From contig CM059190.1 in the NCBI GenBank assembly GCA_030323885.1, forward strand, positions 81,894,709-81,958,708: a DNA stretch of 64,000 nt, given 5' to 3'. Position 1 is the first letter of the stretch. Every line of letters begins with the position of its first letter. Position numbers and translations under genes: made by a program. Origin of the DNA: Branchipolynoe longqiensis. Lineage: Eukaryota > Annelida > Polychaeta > Phyllodocida > Polynoidae. Below the pieces are notes generated by a model. The model was not told the origin of the DNA. It did no database searches and worked only from the letters and a program-made list of their open reading frames with translations. Positions 54,592 through 64,000 of this stretch are shown piece by piece.

Positions 54592-54828
54592 GCTTGTTGG
54601 TTGTTGGAGTTTGACGTCCTGGCAACATCTAAGGCCATAATAGGACGGGTACCGACTTGTGACAGTGCACACCCATGCCGACTTTATAGTGCTGATCCAC
54701 TGATATACTAGCCCACCAGCATCATGACCCAATATCCCACTCAGTCACATTATCCTGACACTGATCCAACCAGTCCTTACCTTATCCTCATAATGCTGAG
54801 CACCTGGATAGGAAGCAACATGTATCTT
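54592..54828 (-). mobile_element. SINE family A, 5'-truncated
   Basis: 'GTTGTTGGAGTTTGACGTCC' through 'GCACCTGGATAGGAAGCAAC'. The tRNA-like head is missing. Confidence 0.85.
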
Positions 54829-54829
54829 T

Positions 54830-55725
54830 TCTTTTTCTTTTTTTACAGAAAAGCTTAGGTGGAAAAACTTCCAATTAATTATACTTGTATAATGTTAATC
54901 CGGCACATATGCTTTATTAATATTCTTTATTAATATGTTTTATTAATATGTTTGATTAATATTGGTAGTAGGAGGCCAAGCTACTTCTGACAGCGTACAT
55001 TTAATCAGGGACGCCGCGCACCATACCCAAATAAACCACCACCTGGTATTTTATTTTTAAGTATGTGAGATTTCTTCTTGCTTTCCTACGTTTCAACCCC
55101 GCCTTTAGCTGAAAGCTGCAATGATGAATGTAGCTCATAATGTTTTGTTTTCATTTCTTAAACACAATTTCCATGGCTACCAACTCTGAGAGTTAATCTG
55201 TGTGTCTTCCTCTGTGTATTCTTCCACCAGATTGTTCTCTTTTTCTTTGTTAAAGGAGCATCAGCAGGTTTCAAACATTTTTTTTTTTTTTGTTTTTTTT
55301 TGTTGTTGTTTTTTTTGTGACAAGTTTTTTATTCTGCCCATAACGTATAAGCTCCCATGAGGGTGCTTGTTTTCAACGCTGGACAGCTGTGATACTGGAT
55401 TGGTCTGGTCCCGCATTCAGGAGTCTTTACCTGATCTTTCTCGGGCCAACCTTTGCGGTTTTGGGTGTTAGTAGTTTCTATATTAGTTTATTTTTTTATT
55501 TTTCAAGTTCTTTCCTAACCTGTATATGATAACTTAACCTACTATGTACATCTATGCAGATGACATACAGGCCTGTGGGAGAGGATCCCATCCCATTGTG
55601 GTTTGTTACAGCATCCTTTCACCCATGCCCTGTCCTTAGATAGCATTGCGATATTATGAATGGTGTAGTCTATATCTGTAAGTCAGGGTGGAAGCAGCCG
55701 TCTGTATTATGGAGGGAAATACTGT
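54830..55725. other. No gene seen; T-rich stretch
   Basis: TTAATAT-rich repeat at 54905-54965 and a poly-T tract with TGTTGTTG at ~55278-55318. Confidence 0.45.
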
Positions 55726-55726
55726 T

Positions 55727-56072
55727 GTGTTTGTTTGTTGTTGTTTTACATCCTAGCAACATCTAAGGTCATATCAGGACAGGTACCGACTTGTGACAGT
55801 GCGCACTCATGGTGACTTTATAGTGCTGTCCCACTGGGAAACCAGGCCGTCGGCACCATGACCTGGTATCCCACTCAGTCACATTATCCTGACACTGTGC
55901 ATACAGGTCCTTGCCCTTTCCTAATAATGCCGAGCGCCTGGCTAGGAAGCGACAAGTATACATTTTTAAGTCATTGGTTTGACTCGACTAAGGTTTGAAC
56001 CCACGACAACACGATCTACCAGCACGTGAGACGGACAGTCTAACTCATTCGGCATTCCCGTCTGGTCTGGCC
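55727..56072 (-). mobile_element. SINE family A, full-length, tail type 1
   Basis: From '(TTGTTG)TTTTACATCC' to the head 'CTCATTCGGCATTCCCGTCT'. Confidence 0.95.
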
Positions 56073-56314
56073 ACCTACCGGGTTTTAAGGTGCGCTGTGT
56101 CCATTCGCGTCCGGGTTTGTCTATAAGGATCAGTCCTTCCTGTCTGTCCTGTGTCGGTGCGAAGTACCCATGTTGCCAATGCAATGTACAATCTAACAGA
56201 CTGTAGCAAATACATATCTTCACAGAATTTATTAGACAAAATAGAAGATGCATCAGAGAATGCGCTGACAACAATTGGGATCAGGTTCTTGTTTATTTTG
56301 TTACATCAGTTTTT

Positions 56315-56632
56315 ATTTTTTTTTATTTTTAGTACATTATTAGTTGAATTAGTAGGGAAATTTCCAATTGCGGACAATTGGTCTTCCTCATTCCACTGCT
56401 CTTTCCAGATCCTAGTAATACCACACACGAAGCTAGAAAGCAACAAATGTCAATGATTAAGCAGCAAATTGTCCTATCCCAGTAATGCCAAATGCCAGGC
56501 TAGGTAGCGACGCATATCAGTGTTTATGTCAATGGTTTGACTCGGCCAGGGTTTGAACATGTGGGTTCAAAACATCATTACAAATCAAAACGGGAGGCGG
56601 ACGCCCAACTCATTCGGCTATCCTGTGTGTTG
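56315..56632 (-). mobile_element. Two overlapping SINE family A pieces, one with tail type 2
   Basis: 56315-56460 has the reverse-complement type 2 tail ('GTCTTCCTCATTCCACTGCT'). 56470-56632 has a second middle region and head ('TTGACTCGGCCAGGGTTTGA', 'CTCATTCGGCTATCCTGT'). Confidence 0.75.
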
Positions 56633-56667
56633 ATATTGGATACTATTGTGTTTGCATAGTGAGAACA

Positions 56668-57261
56668 TAGCTTGGTCCCCTGCCAAGAACAAGTTAGTTC
56701 TTAGGCTTAGTGTAAAGCCTGACATCATCGGGACCACCCGTATGCATGACGTTGTGTTAGCTTACACTTGGTGTGTTTGTGCTAACACTGCTCCTTGCGT
56801 ACTGAGTTTTCGTCGCTAACCTAGAAATCCCCGCCAAAACCAGTTTTGGCTTGCTAACACCGCATCATGCATACGGCGTCAGGGTATGTGTTCCTCTGTG
56901 TGTGCGCTACTCTGCGATGGGACAGTCAAGGCGGTAAGCCCATAGACCCAACTTATGGTTATATTGTGCAAGAACTATGTACCGGCATGTCACTTTGAGA
57001 ATTTTATTTAAATTATATGTCCTTAGGGAATGGAAATATTTATCCAAAAATAGATGCCGGTATTGGTATACTGTTATAGGCTTAATAAATTCATGGTCTA
57101 TGGGCTTAATGCCTTGACGATGACCCGCCGCAGAGTAGCGCATGTCATGCGGAGGAAAAACTACACTTGTCCCTCCCTACAGAACCTCCATACATGTCCC
57201 GATGCAGTAATGGTTTGAGCCAAGCCTAAGGACTGCTTGTTCGTGGCGGGGGACCAAGCTA
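56668..57261. mobile_element. TIR element with 10-bp TSD
   Basis: The ends are TAGCTTGGTCCCCTGCCAAG and, reverse-complemented, TAGCTTGGTCCCCCGCCACG, matching for ~45 bp. Flanks AGTGAGAACA (56658-56667) and AGTGAAAACA (57262-57271) are a 10-bp duplication with one change. A smaller inverted pair, 'CCGTATGCATGACGTTGTGT' and its partner near 56870, lies inside (about 56737-56883). 9-10-bp duplications suggest a Mutator-like element. No transposase. Confidence 0.8.
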
Positions 57262-57264
57262 AGT

Positions 57265-58075
57265 GAAAACATTACTGTATTCACTCAGGAGAGTGCCCTG
57301 AAGGCATAGTCAGTAATGGTAAATGGCTTGGTAATACATGAAGCAGGCCCTGTATGGAGGATGTAGATGCATAAGCAAGATACATATGCAATACGCATAT
57401 AAGTAAGATACATAGATAAGATACCTGCTGCCAGCGGAGAGGAAATAGAGAGAGGTGTGGACGAAGTGCTGTTCGGATAGCAAGTGTCCAACATGCTCCC
57501 CCTTGATATTGTCGGAAAAGAGTTCCAGGAGGGGGAGCCCACCAGCATTTCACTTCCTACTCTTATTCTATCTGTGTCTTTGGTTCGCCGGCTGGTTACC
57601 ATAGAGCAAATAGAAACGGTCCTTTAACTCAACTCTCCTCATTTCTCTTTCCTATACTCTACCCTTTTTTTTCTCCCAGGCTTACTTCTCCTCCTGATCA
57701 AGGGAGTTGTTTGCTTCAGTGGGGCCCTTTACCTTTACATTTCTCTCACTTTGTTCTTGTTGCTTGATCTGCTGGACCCATCTTTACCCATCCCTTCCTC
57801 GGAAACCCTTACAAGTGCTCTGCTACTGCCGAACCGGAGTGATTCAGGACTGCCCCAACGACTCATTGTTTAATCGTTGTAAAGACATCCCCCAGCATAT
57901 ACAACCATCCCACCCAAAGATTATTCTTCAACCATAGATTGGGCTGATTTATCGGTGCCTCTCTATAATGCTGCAGTTCTGCAGCCGGTAACCGTCGGAA
58001 GGTTACAAACAGCCCAGAAGTCAAGATACATGCTGGCCCCAAGGATGGTGCCATCTAGTGCTTGCCTGTATTGTC
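57265..58075. other. No gene seen
   Basis: Mixed-composition unique sequence. Short frames on both strands lack supporting features. Confidence 0.4.
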
Positions 58076-58077
58076 AG

Positions 58078-58345
58078 TCCAGGACCTAGTAGCTGAATCA
58101 ATAAGAGTGCTGGCTAGCTTCCATTGTGGAATGGCGGTGCTTCGAATCCCCACTGAATCAAACTTATGACTTACCAAATTTATACTTGTCGCAACCTAGC
58201 CTGGCACTTTGCGTTATTGAAATAGGGCATGTATAGGTTTGTTCAGTATTGAGGAAATGTGACTGAGTGTACGATATTTGGTCATGGTGCTGGCAGCCTG
58301 GTCTCCCAGTGGGGCAGCTCTATAAAGTCGCCATAGATATTTCCC
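58078..58345 (+). mobile_element. SINE family A, diverged
   Basis: 'GGTGCTTCGAATCCCCACTG' (B-box), 'TTATACTTGTCGCAACCTAG' and type 1 body. The 3' tail is lost. Confidence 0.8.
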
Positions 58346-58349
58346 AAAT

Positions 58350-58730
58350 GAAAAATGTACAGCAAGTTCGGTTCACTTAACCGGCAATCTTAAACAATGT
58401 TGGACATGATTGAAAATTCTGCTGAGATGACGTGGTATTTAACGTGAACACACCAAATAAAAGTTCCACTAAATCCGTTTACCCTTGCGTAATATAATCC
58501 TAAGAAATAAATACAGCATCTTCATTAACAAACAACTTTAAAAAAAATAAGTTTGCCGTTTAGCTTTTTATGAGGGGCAGACACGTCACTAACAATTTGA
58601 AGGATATTCTGGCACAAATATAAAATGTTGGCCTGGATGTTGTCAATACGCACGTGTGAGCTATTTGCTAAGATATTGTTGGATGCAATTAGCGAACAAT
58701 TAGTGTGCAGGGGTGAATCTTTTATTCATC
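58350..58730. other. No gene seen
   Basis: AT-rich unique sequence. Confidence 0.4.
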
Positions 58731-58765
58731 AATGACCATAATATAGTCACAGCCTGAGCCGAAAT

Positions 58766-59215
58766 TGTGCAGTCTGGTTTTGTTATTGTTGAGGCTTTAC
58801 ATGCTAGCAACGTCTGTGGTCATATCAGGATGGGTACCGACTTGTTCCAGTGTGCGCTCATCATCATCATCATGCTGTCGGTTGCGATGCAATGAAGACT
58901 GCTTTTATTACTTGACTGCCACTCTCCATTTAGCTCTCTGCTGTGAAAGTGATGTCCATGAGTCGGTCTTAATGTCTCTCAGCTTCAAGTTTCTCTTTAT
59001 GGTATCCTTGAACCGGAGACGAGGGCGCCCTCTCTTTCTGTGACACTAGTGGTATTTCATAGTGCTATATCTCACCGGGAGATCAGGGTACCGGCAACAT
59101 CATGACCTGATATCCCATTCAGTAACACTATTGAACTCCGCGAATTGAACTCCGGACCTTTCGCACGGAAGCCTGCGCTCTACCGACTCGGCCACCGCGT
59201 CCGGTATTCTTGATT
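58766..59215 (-). mobile_element. SINE family A split by a LINE-B tail
   Basis: 58766-58858 (tail) and ~59045-59215 (body and tRNA-like head 'CTACCGACTCGGCCACCGCG') are one SINE. The LINE-B 3' end interrupts it after 'CAGTGTGCGCTCA'. The head is unusually tRNA-like. Confidence 0.85.
58859..59042 (-). pseudogene. LINE-B 3' end, copy 4, inserted in a SINE
   Basis: The minus strand encodes 'RLRFKDTIKRNLKLRDIKTD'-type sequence and ends in (ATG)n abutting the SINE break. Only the last ~60 codons are present. Confidence 0.8.
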
Positions 59216-59424
59216 TATGAATGACCATAATATAGTCACAGCTTGAGCAGAATTGGGCTGTATGTTTATTTATTAAGGTTTTACATCCTAACAACATATG
59301 TGGCCATATCAGCATATTCCACTGCTGCCCCGTCGGCACCATGACCCGATATCCCATTCAGTCACATTATCCTGCTACTGAGCAAACCGGTCCTTGCCTT
59401 ATCCTAGGAATGCTGAGCGCCAGG

Positions 59425-59598
59425 GCCATATACACCAATCGATAGCCCTGGTTAGCTACCTCAGGGTAGCGGCAGGTTGGCGAGGTGTGTGAATCGGCTA
59501 GCTCCGATTGGTGCATACCGATTTCTCACATTTAGCCGTGTGGAGCTAGCCTAGCCGTGGTTACGGCCCTAACACCGATTGGTGCTTATGGCCCCAGG
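59425..59598. mobile_element. Small TIR element
   Basis: The ends GGGCCATATACACCAATCG and, reverse-complemented, GGGGCCATAAGCACCAATCG. Abuts the next element of the same family. Confidence 0.7.
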
Positions 59599-60352
59599 GG
59601 CCGTATGCACGAATCGGGGTTAGGCTTAGCTGGAGTTAAGGCACTAGCCACGGATAGCTACCTCAGGGTAGCGGGGGGTTTGAGAAATATGTGAATTGGT
59701 ATGCACCAATGTTTTAGCCGCTGCGAATAGCTAACCGTGAGTTTATTTATAGATTTGGGAATTCCCTCTGCGTTTGTACCAATATATTAGGCTCAAATCT
59801 ATTGAATGCGATCATATTTAACAGAATTACATACACAATAAGTGAAATGTTATCAATTTAACCCTAAATTCGAAGCGTTATTAAGGCTACCGCCGCATTG
59901 GTGGCGATATTAATAGTTATATTTTCGAATCGACGATCTTACAGTAAAGAAACCGCCGCTGCCGCCAGTATGGAAAGCAACGTCGATGCGGCGGCGGCAG
60001 CGATTTGTTTACTTTACGTTCATCGATTCGAAAATATAACTATTAATATCTCCGCCAATGCTGTGGTAGCCTTAATAACGCTTCGCATTTAGGGTTAAAT
60101 TGATAAAATTTCACTTATTGCGTATGTAATTCTGTTAAATATGATCGAATTCAATAGATTGAGAGCCACACACGCACACTAACCGCCCCGGCTAGAGGTA
60201 AAACCTGATTTGAAAGTGGTTTACCTTAGCCTAGGCTAAATTTCGCGGTTAGCGCTAACACCGATTCGTGCATACCGATTTCTCACATTTAGCCGTGTGG
60301 AGCTAGCCAAACCGCGGTTAAGGCCCTAACCCCGATTCATGCATACGGCCCT
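59598..60352. mobile_element. TIR element carrying a palindromic foldback insert
   Basis: The ends GGGGCCGTATGCACGAATCG and, reverse-complemented, AGGGCCGTATGCATGAATCG. The right side repeats 'CCGATTTCTCACATTTAGCC' also found in the neighbouring small element. The insert occupies 59788-60166. Confidence 0.75.
59788..60166. mobile_element. Foldback (palindromic) element, complete copy
   Basis: Both halves are reverse complements for ~185 bp: GGCTCAAATCTATTGAATGC outward, then 'CAATTTAACCCTAAATTCGA', 'GGCTACCGCCGCATTGG' and GCGGCGG-rich centre. The other copy is at 50190-50580. No coding capacity (a short Ala/Ala-rich frame is from the GCC/GGC centre). Confidence 0.85.
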
Positions 60353-60484
60353 AGGTTAGGTAGCGACTAGTTTAACTTTTGAAAGCCATCGGTTTGACTC
60401 GGTTGGGACTCCAACTTCCGACCTTCCACAAGGAAACATGTGCTCTATCGTCTGGTGACAATCTTGATTGAGCCAGAAATAAAT

Positions 60485-60530
60485 CATGTTTGTTGTTGGG
60501 GGCTTTACATCATAGCAACATCTAAGGTAT
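60485..60530 (-). mobile_element. SINE family A tail fragment
   Basis: 'GTTGTTGGGGGCTTTACATC' and 'ATAGCAACATCTAAGG'. Confidence 0.7.
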
Positions 60531-60965
60531 TATTAGCACAAAGATTTCATGTGAACACATATTATTTCCTGATATACAAGTATGCCTAGTCATAGTTGAT
60601 AATAATAATTGTAAATAACTAGAATTATATTGGTAATGTTAGTGGCTCGCTAGTCATATTTGATAATAATAATAATAATGATTGTGACTAAATACAGTTA
60701 TATTGGTCACGTGACTGGCCCTTTAAGACATCATCTAGTAATAGTAGTACAGTACAACCCACTGCATCTCACAGTGTCAGTAGTGCCACTTAAGCTAATC
60801 AATCCACCCTGCATCGCTAAGTGATGAGAAACAGGAGATAGCGTTTAAATAGTCTTTAAATAGCAGAAACAAACCAAGCCCATGGCCCTCATTACTCACC
60901 CATTGAGAACCCAGCGCCTATTATAGGCAAGCGGTAGGTGGCGCCACTGGAATGTTTCTCATTAA

Positions 60966-61475
60966 AGCTCCAGAATCCGATGGTCTTAAGATTGTGCCTA
61001 TGTTCCATATGAATACATTATGTGTGTGTGTGAACGGGTGCGATGGCTGAATCGGTGGAGTGTGGGACTCACGTGCGGGATATCAGGAGTTTGGTTCCCG
61101 GTCGAGTCAAACCAATGACTTATCAAATTGATATTTGTTGCTTCCTAGCCTGGCGCTTGGCATTAATAGGATAGGATAGGATGGTTAGCTCAGTGGCAGG
61201 TCATGGTGCCAGTGGTCTGATTTCCCAGTTGGGCAGCACTATAAAATCACTATGAGCGTGCACTGTCACAAGCCAGTATACGTCCTGATATGACCATAAA
61301 TGTTGCTAGGACGTAAAACTCCAACAACCAACAAACCATCATTTGGTTGATCATAATAATCCATCTCCTCTTCAGCTTAAAATAATGATTACACAAAGGC
61401 TAACTTTTGAAATATGTAAGAGTGAAACTAAGCACATAAAAATTAGTTTTGCCATGCACATCGAAATATTGGACA
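60966..61475. mobile_element. Remnant of a TTAA-flanked element interrupted by a SINE
   Basis: 'TTAAAGCTCCAGAATCCGAT' at 60962 is a recognisable end. After the SINE, 61380-61475 ('GGCTAACTTTTGAAATATGT', 'AGTTTTGCCATGCACATCG') matches the interior. A second, similar interior piece is at 62215-62350. Confidence 0.55.
61031..61342 (+). mobile_element. SINE family A, tail type 1
   Basis: Head 'GGTGCGATGGCTGAATCGGT', 'CGGTCGAGTCAAACCAATGA', then body and tail 'GTTGCTAGGACGTAAAACTC'. A ~35-bp internal deletion removes 'GATAATGTGACTGAGTGGG'. Confidence 0.9.
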
Positions 61476-61749
61476 CTAGATGTTACACCCCCATAACAGC
61501 AAAGTAGTTTTCAAAATGTTTGACCCTGTTCTAAAACAGGCTGTAGTCAGGGGTAGAACATGGCCGCCAGAACATTTTGAGCACACTCAAAGTAATGGAG
61601 CACCCTTCCATCCTAGCCTGTCCATGCAGTTCGTAAAAAGGACCGTAAAAAGTTGCTACTACATCCACTCCGTTCGCACACAGTTTGAGCCCGTTCAGTA
61701 ACATTTTCAAGAACGTAGTGAGAACTACTTTGGTGTGATGGGGGTATTA

Positions 61750-62160
61750 CTCATCATCATCATCATGCTGTCGGTCGCGATGTGACAAAGACTCCTTTCA
61801 TTACTTGACGGCAGCTCTCCATTTAGCTCTCTACTGTGAGAATGATGTCCATGAGTCAGTCTTAATGTCTCTCAGCTTCAGGTTTCCCTTGATGGTATCC
61901 TTGAACCGGAGATGAGGTGCCCTCTCTTTCTGTTTCTGTAACCAGAAGACAGTTCTGAATAGATGATCTGATTTGGTAGCCTGTCTGATGACATCCTCAT
62001 GAGGTGTCCAGTCCACCGGAGATTCTTTTTGATCAGAAGATCTTTCATAGAGGGCAGCCCCGTCCATTCGAGTATTTCCTTATTTGTCACTTTGTCCTTC
62101 CAGGTTAGCCTGAGGATTGAACACACATGTCGCATCATGAAGGCATGCATCAAGGGGGTA
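61750..62160 (-). pseudogene. LINE-B 3' end, copy 5 (longest coding remnant)
   Basis: The minus strand encodes 'RHVCSILRLTWKDKVTNKEI', 'LEWTGLPSMKDLLIKKNLRW', 'TGHLMRMSSDRLPNQIIYSE' and, after a frame change near 61935, 'LRFKDTIKGNLKLRDIKTDS'. (ATG)n tail at 61752. This is the C-terminal region of a non-LTR retrotransposon ORF2. Confidence 0.85.
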
Positions 62161-62377
62161 TTACTAGTAACTAGTATTACTAGTAACATGTATCTGTTCT
62201 ATTAATTTGACTTATGATAATAGTGATTACAAAAAGGCCAACATTGGAGATATTTGAACTGAAAGCATGCACATAATTAATAGTTTTGACATGCACATCG
62301 AAATGCTGACCGCCGTAGATTTCACAAGTTACATGTTCTCTTAAATTCACTTACATTTTACGTTCTATGCAATAACA

Positions 62378-62900
62378 CAATATAAAATATTCCGATATAC
62401 AGCATAGGGGGGAATGCAAATGTTCTATTACTGATCGGTGTACGTGACGAGGCACATGTATGTATGTATATATATATATGTATGGGCTGGTGGTGCCTGA
62501 GTGGGATATAAATAGACATAGTGGTGCTGGCAGGTCTGGGTGAGAGGGCACTCAGCACCTAACCCCTCTGCTGGGACAGTAATCACCACACTCAAGGGTA
62601 AAGTTTGGTGGCGGCCATGGGGCCATACAGCTTGGTGGTGCTGGGCAGACCACCGGTAGCCATGGGAACCAGGAATGCTGAATCCCTATAGGTATGGCCA
62701 AGAATGCTTGTTTTCCATTGGAGGAAAGGCGTGGGGTGATACTCTACACTGAACATTTGTAACCATATAAATAATAAACCAGAGAGCTGGACTCTCTGTT
62801 CTTCGTTACGCTTTATACTCTTCCTTTCTCTTTGTCTGTATTGATTTCACTATAGCCTGCCTACACAACCACAGATTTGAGCTTTAGCCATTTTACAACA
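62378..62900 (+). mobile_element. Solo-LTR-like repeat, copy 2
   Basis: Aligns along its length with 45383-45920 and ends CATTTTACAACA. It includes the AATAAA-type signal ('ATAATAAACCAGAGAGC') and 'TTTCTCTTTGTCTGTATTGA'. It interrupts a TTAA-element remnant (62215-62377 and 62901-62960), which shows it is an insertion. Confidence 0.65.
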
Positions 62901-62960
62901 AGTTTATTAAGTGTACTCCTGTCTAAGTTGCACATATAAGATCAAATATGTGCGGGTATG

Positions 62961-63080
62961 CTTCTGGAAATGTAATGCTTTTACTGGAGTATACAGCCAT
63001 TGGTCAGAATGGTATCATTGTGTTATATTTGGCGGTAATGACATGCCGCTACCCCACGATGACTTCAGTACAAATAGTAG
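62961..63080. other. No gene seen
   Basis: Unique sequence. Confidence 0.35.
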
Positions 63081-63081
63081 T

Positions 63082-63311
63082 CATGGGCGTAGCTAGACCT
63101 TTAACGATGTGTACTCCTAATTTTGGGAGGGGGTTTAGGGGGCTGCTTAGGCTTAAGCTGGCGGATTTTATACATTTTAGACTTGAGTTTTCGACACTCT
63201 GGACTACTACATGCCTCCTCTCTCTCTCTCTATTATTTTTTAATTAATTTTGTTGTGGACAAAACGATGTGGATGTGTTGGCGTATGCGCCTACGCCTAG
63301 CTACGCCCCTG
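63082..63311. mobile_element. hAT-like MITE
   Basis: The right end reverse-complemented, CAGGGGCGTAGCTAGGCG, and the left end CATGGGCGTAGCTAGACC are the classic CAGGGGCGTAGC-type hAT MITE termini. GTAGT flanks both sides (63077-63081, 63312-63316). Includes a TCTC microsatellite. Confidence 0.75.
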
Positions 63312-63418
63312 GTAGTACAATCTCCAATCAAAAATCAAGTGTAACGGTAAGAACCATACCACATTTGGTCATCATGAGGCATGTAGAAAGTCATGAGGCA
63401 GGTGGAAAGTGAGTTTAA

Positions 63419-63943
63419 AGTTACACAGTCTGATATAAACATCAAATTTTCAAAAGCAAAACACTCATCTAGACTTAATTCTACATATTTAACTTAGATA
63501 CTGCTGCACTTTTTTGTTGTTGTTGGTACATTAGTTATTTGAGCAGGGGAAATTTCAGTCGCAGGCCACTGGTCTTCCTCATTCCACTGCTCCTTGCCCT
63601 ATCCTAGTAATGCCGAGCATCTGGCTAGGAAGCGACAAGTCTCAATTATTAGGAAATTGGTTTGACTCGAACAGGATTCGAACCCACGATCTACCATACG
63701 GGAGACGGACGCTCTACCTCATTCGGCCATCCCGTCTGGTTATTATGCATCTTTTGCTGTGTAAAAAGTCATAATAACTCAATTTAATAGAATATATTCC
63801 TATTGAAGTAATTTGGCATGTTTTGAAGTTCAATATCAACAAAGTTAGCCATTGAAAATAAAAGTTACTTCAAGCTAAACTACAATAGACTATAATGATT
63901 AGCAGAAAATTGCAGAAATTCAAAAACATGGGACAATGCAACT
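63419..63943 (-). mobile_element. TTAA-flanked TIR element, copy 5, split by a SINE
   Basis: TTAA at 63415-63418 and 63944-63947. The ends are AGTTACACAGTCTGAT and, reverse-complemented, AGTTGCATTGTCCCATG. A type 2 SINE-A occupies 63511-63742. Confidence 0.85.
63511..63742 (-). mobile_element. SINE family A, tail type 2, full-length
   Basis: 'TTGGTACATTAGTTATTTGA', 'GGTCTTCCTCATTCCACTGC', and head 'CTCATTCGGCCATCCCGTCT' in reverse complement. Confirms type 2 as a complete element from head to poly-T end. Confidence 0.95.
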
Positions 63944-64000
63944 TTAAAGTAGACTGAAGGATGTAGCGGGGAGGGTTGGGTACCAGCGCAAACTTTCACC

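Larger units (their letters stand above)
59264..60475 (-). mobile_element. SINE family A split by nested TIR elements
   Basis: 59264-59425 (tail and body, to 'TGCTGAGCGCCAGG') resumes at 60353 ('AGGTTAGGTAGCGACTAG') and runs to the head at ~60475. AGG at the break is shared by both sides. Confidence 0.85.

Noticed and set aside
61480..61701. A 73-codon frame around 'MLHPHNSKVVFKMFDPVLKQ'
   Set aside because: Looks protein-like in places but lacks splice signals or recognisable motifs and lies between repeat remnants.

Overview
This is a stretch of a eukaryotic, almost certainly animal (metazoan), nuclear genome. It has no operon-like packing and no long conserved protein gene. It is dominated by tRNA-derived SINEs, 5'-truncated LINE tails, small terminal-inverted-repeat (TIR) elements, solo-LTR-like repeats and long minisatellites. 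The mixture fits a marine invertebrate, and the short 'ACGCCGTGTCGGCAGC' repeat near 36.3 kb made me think of molluscs, but the sequence does not prove the phylum.

Layout: 0.5-3.3 kb holds a SINE, a pogo/Tigger-like TIR element and two copies of a ~410-bp TIR element with 9-bp target-site duplications (TSDs). 3.35-5.82 kb is a GC-rich retroelement on the minus strand whose repeats run A1-internal-B1-A2-B2, the split-direct-repeat plan of Ngaro/PAT-type DIRS retrotransposons, with a small gag-like ORF. 5.85-7.15 kb is a purine-only tract. 7.5-15.5 kb carries SINEs, several TIR elements and a 4-kb pair of inverted arms with a LINE nested in one arm and a second inverted element between them. 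15.6-16.6 kb is the 9-bp-TSD element split by a dimeric SINE. 16.8-18.0 kb is CACACC-type simple repeat. 18.9-24.7 kb has LINE tails, SINEs, an hAT-like element and a 23-bp minisatellite. 25.0-28.8 kb is a large minisatellite built on a 13-bp unit with 39-bp and ~962-bp higher-order periods. 29-30.4 kb is CpG/ACGT-rich with a foldback element. 31.4-35.7 kb has two LINE remnants, one possible host exon (34.75-35.0 kb) and a dimeric SINE. 37-44.8 kb has SINEs, a 65-bp minisatellite, a 78/156-bp alternating satellite and a CACTCA simple repeat. 46.3-47.4 kb is a 34-bp minisatellite with a 170-bp higher-order repeat. 50-51.2 kb, 56.7-57.3 kb and 59.4-60.4 kb are nests of TIR/foldback elements. The rest is SINE-, LTR- and LINE-rich intergenic or intronic DNA.

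Few genes act together here. The main biological content is a layered record of transposition: elements inserted into other elements give relative ages, and in many cases the TSDs can be read directly. Nearly all long open frames are by-products of tandem repeats whose period is a multiple of three or of low-complexity DNA. The only protein-coding candidates I would defend are retroelement ORFs (the gag-like pair at 4.05-5.47 kb and LINE fragments) and, weakly, one terminal exon at 34.75-35.0 kb.
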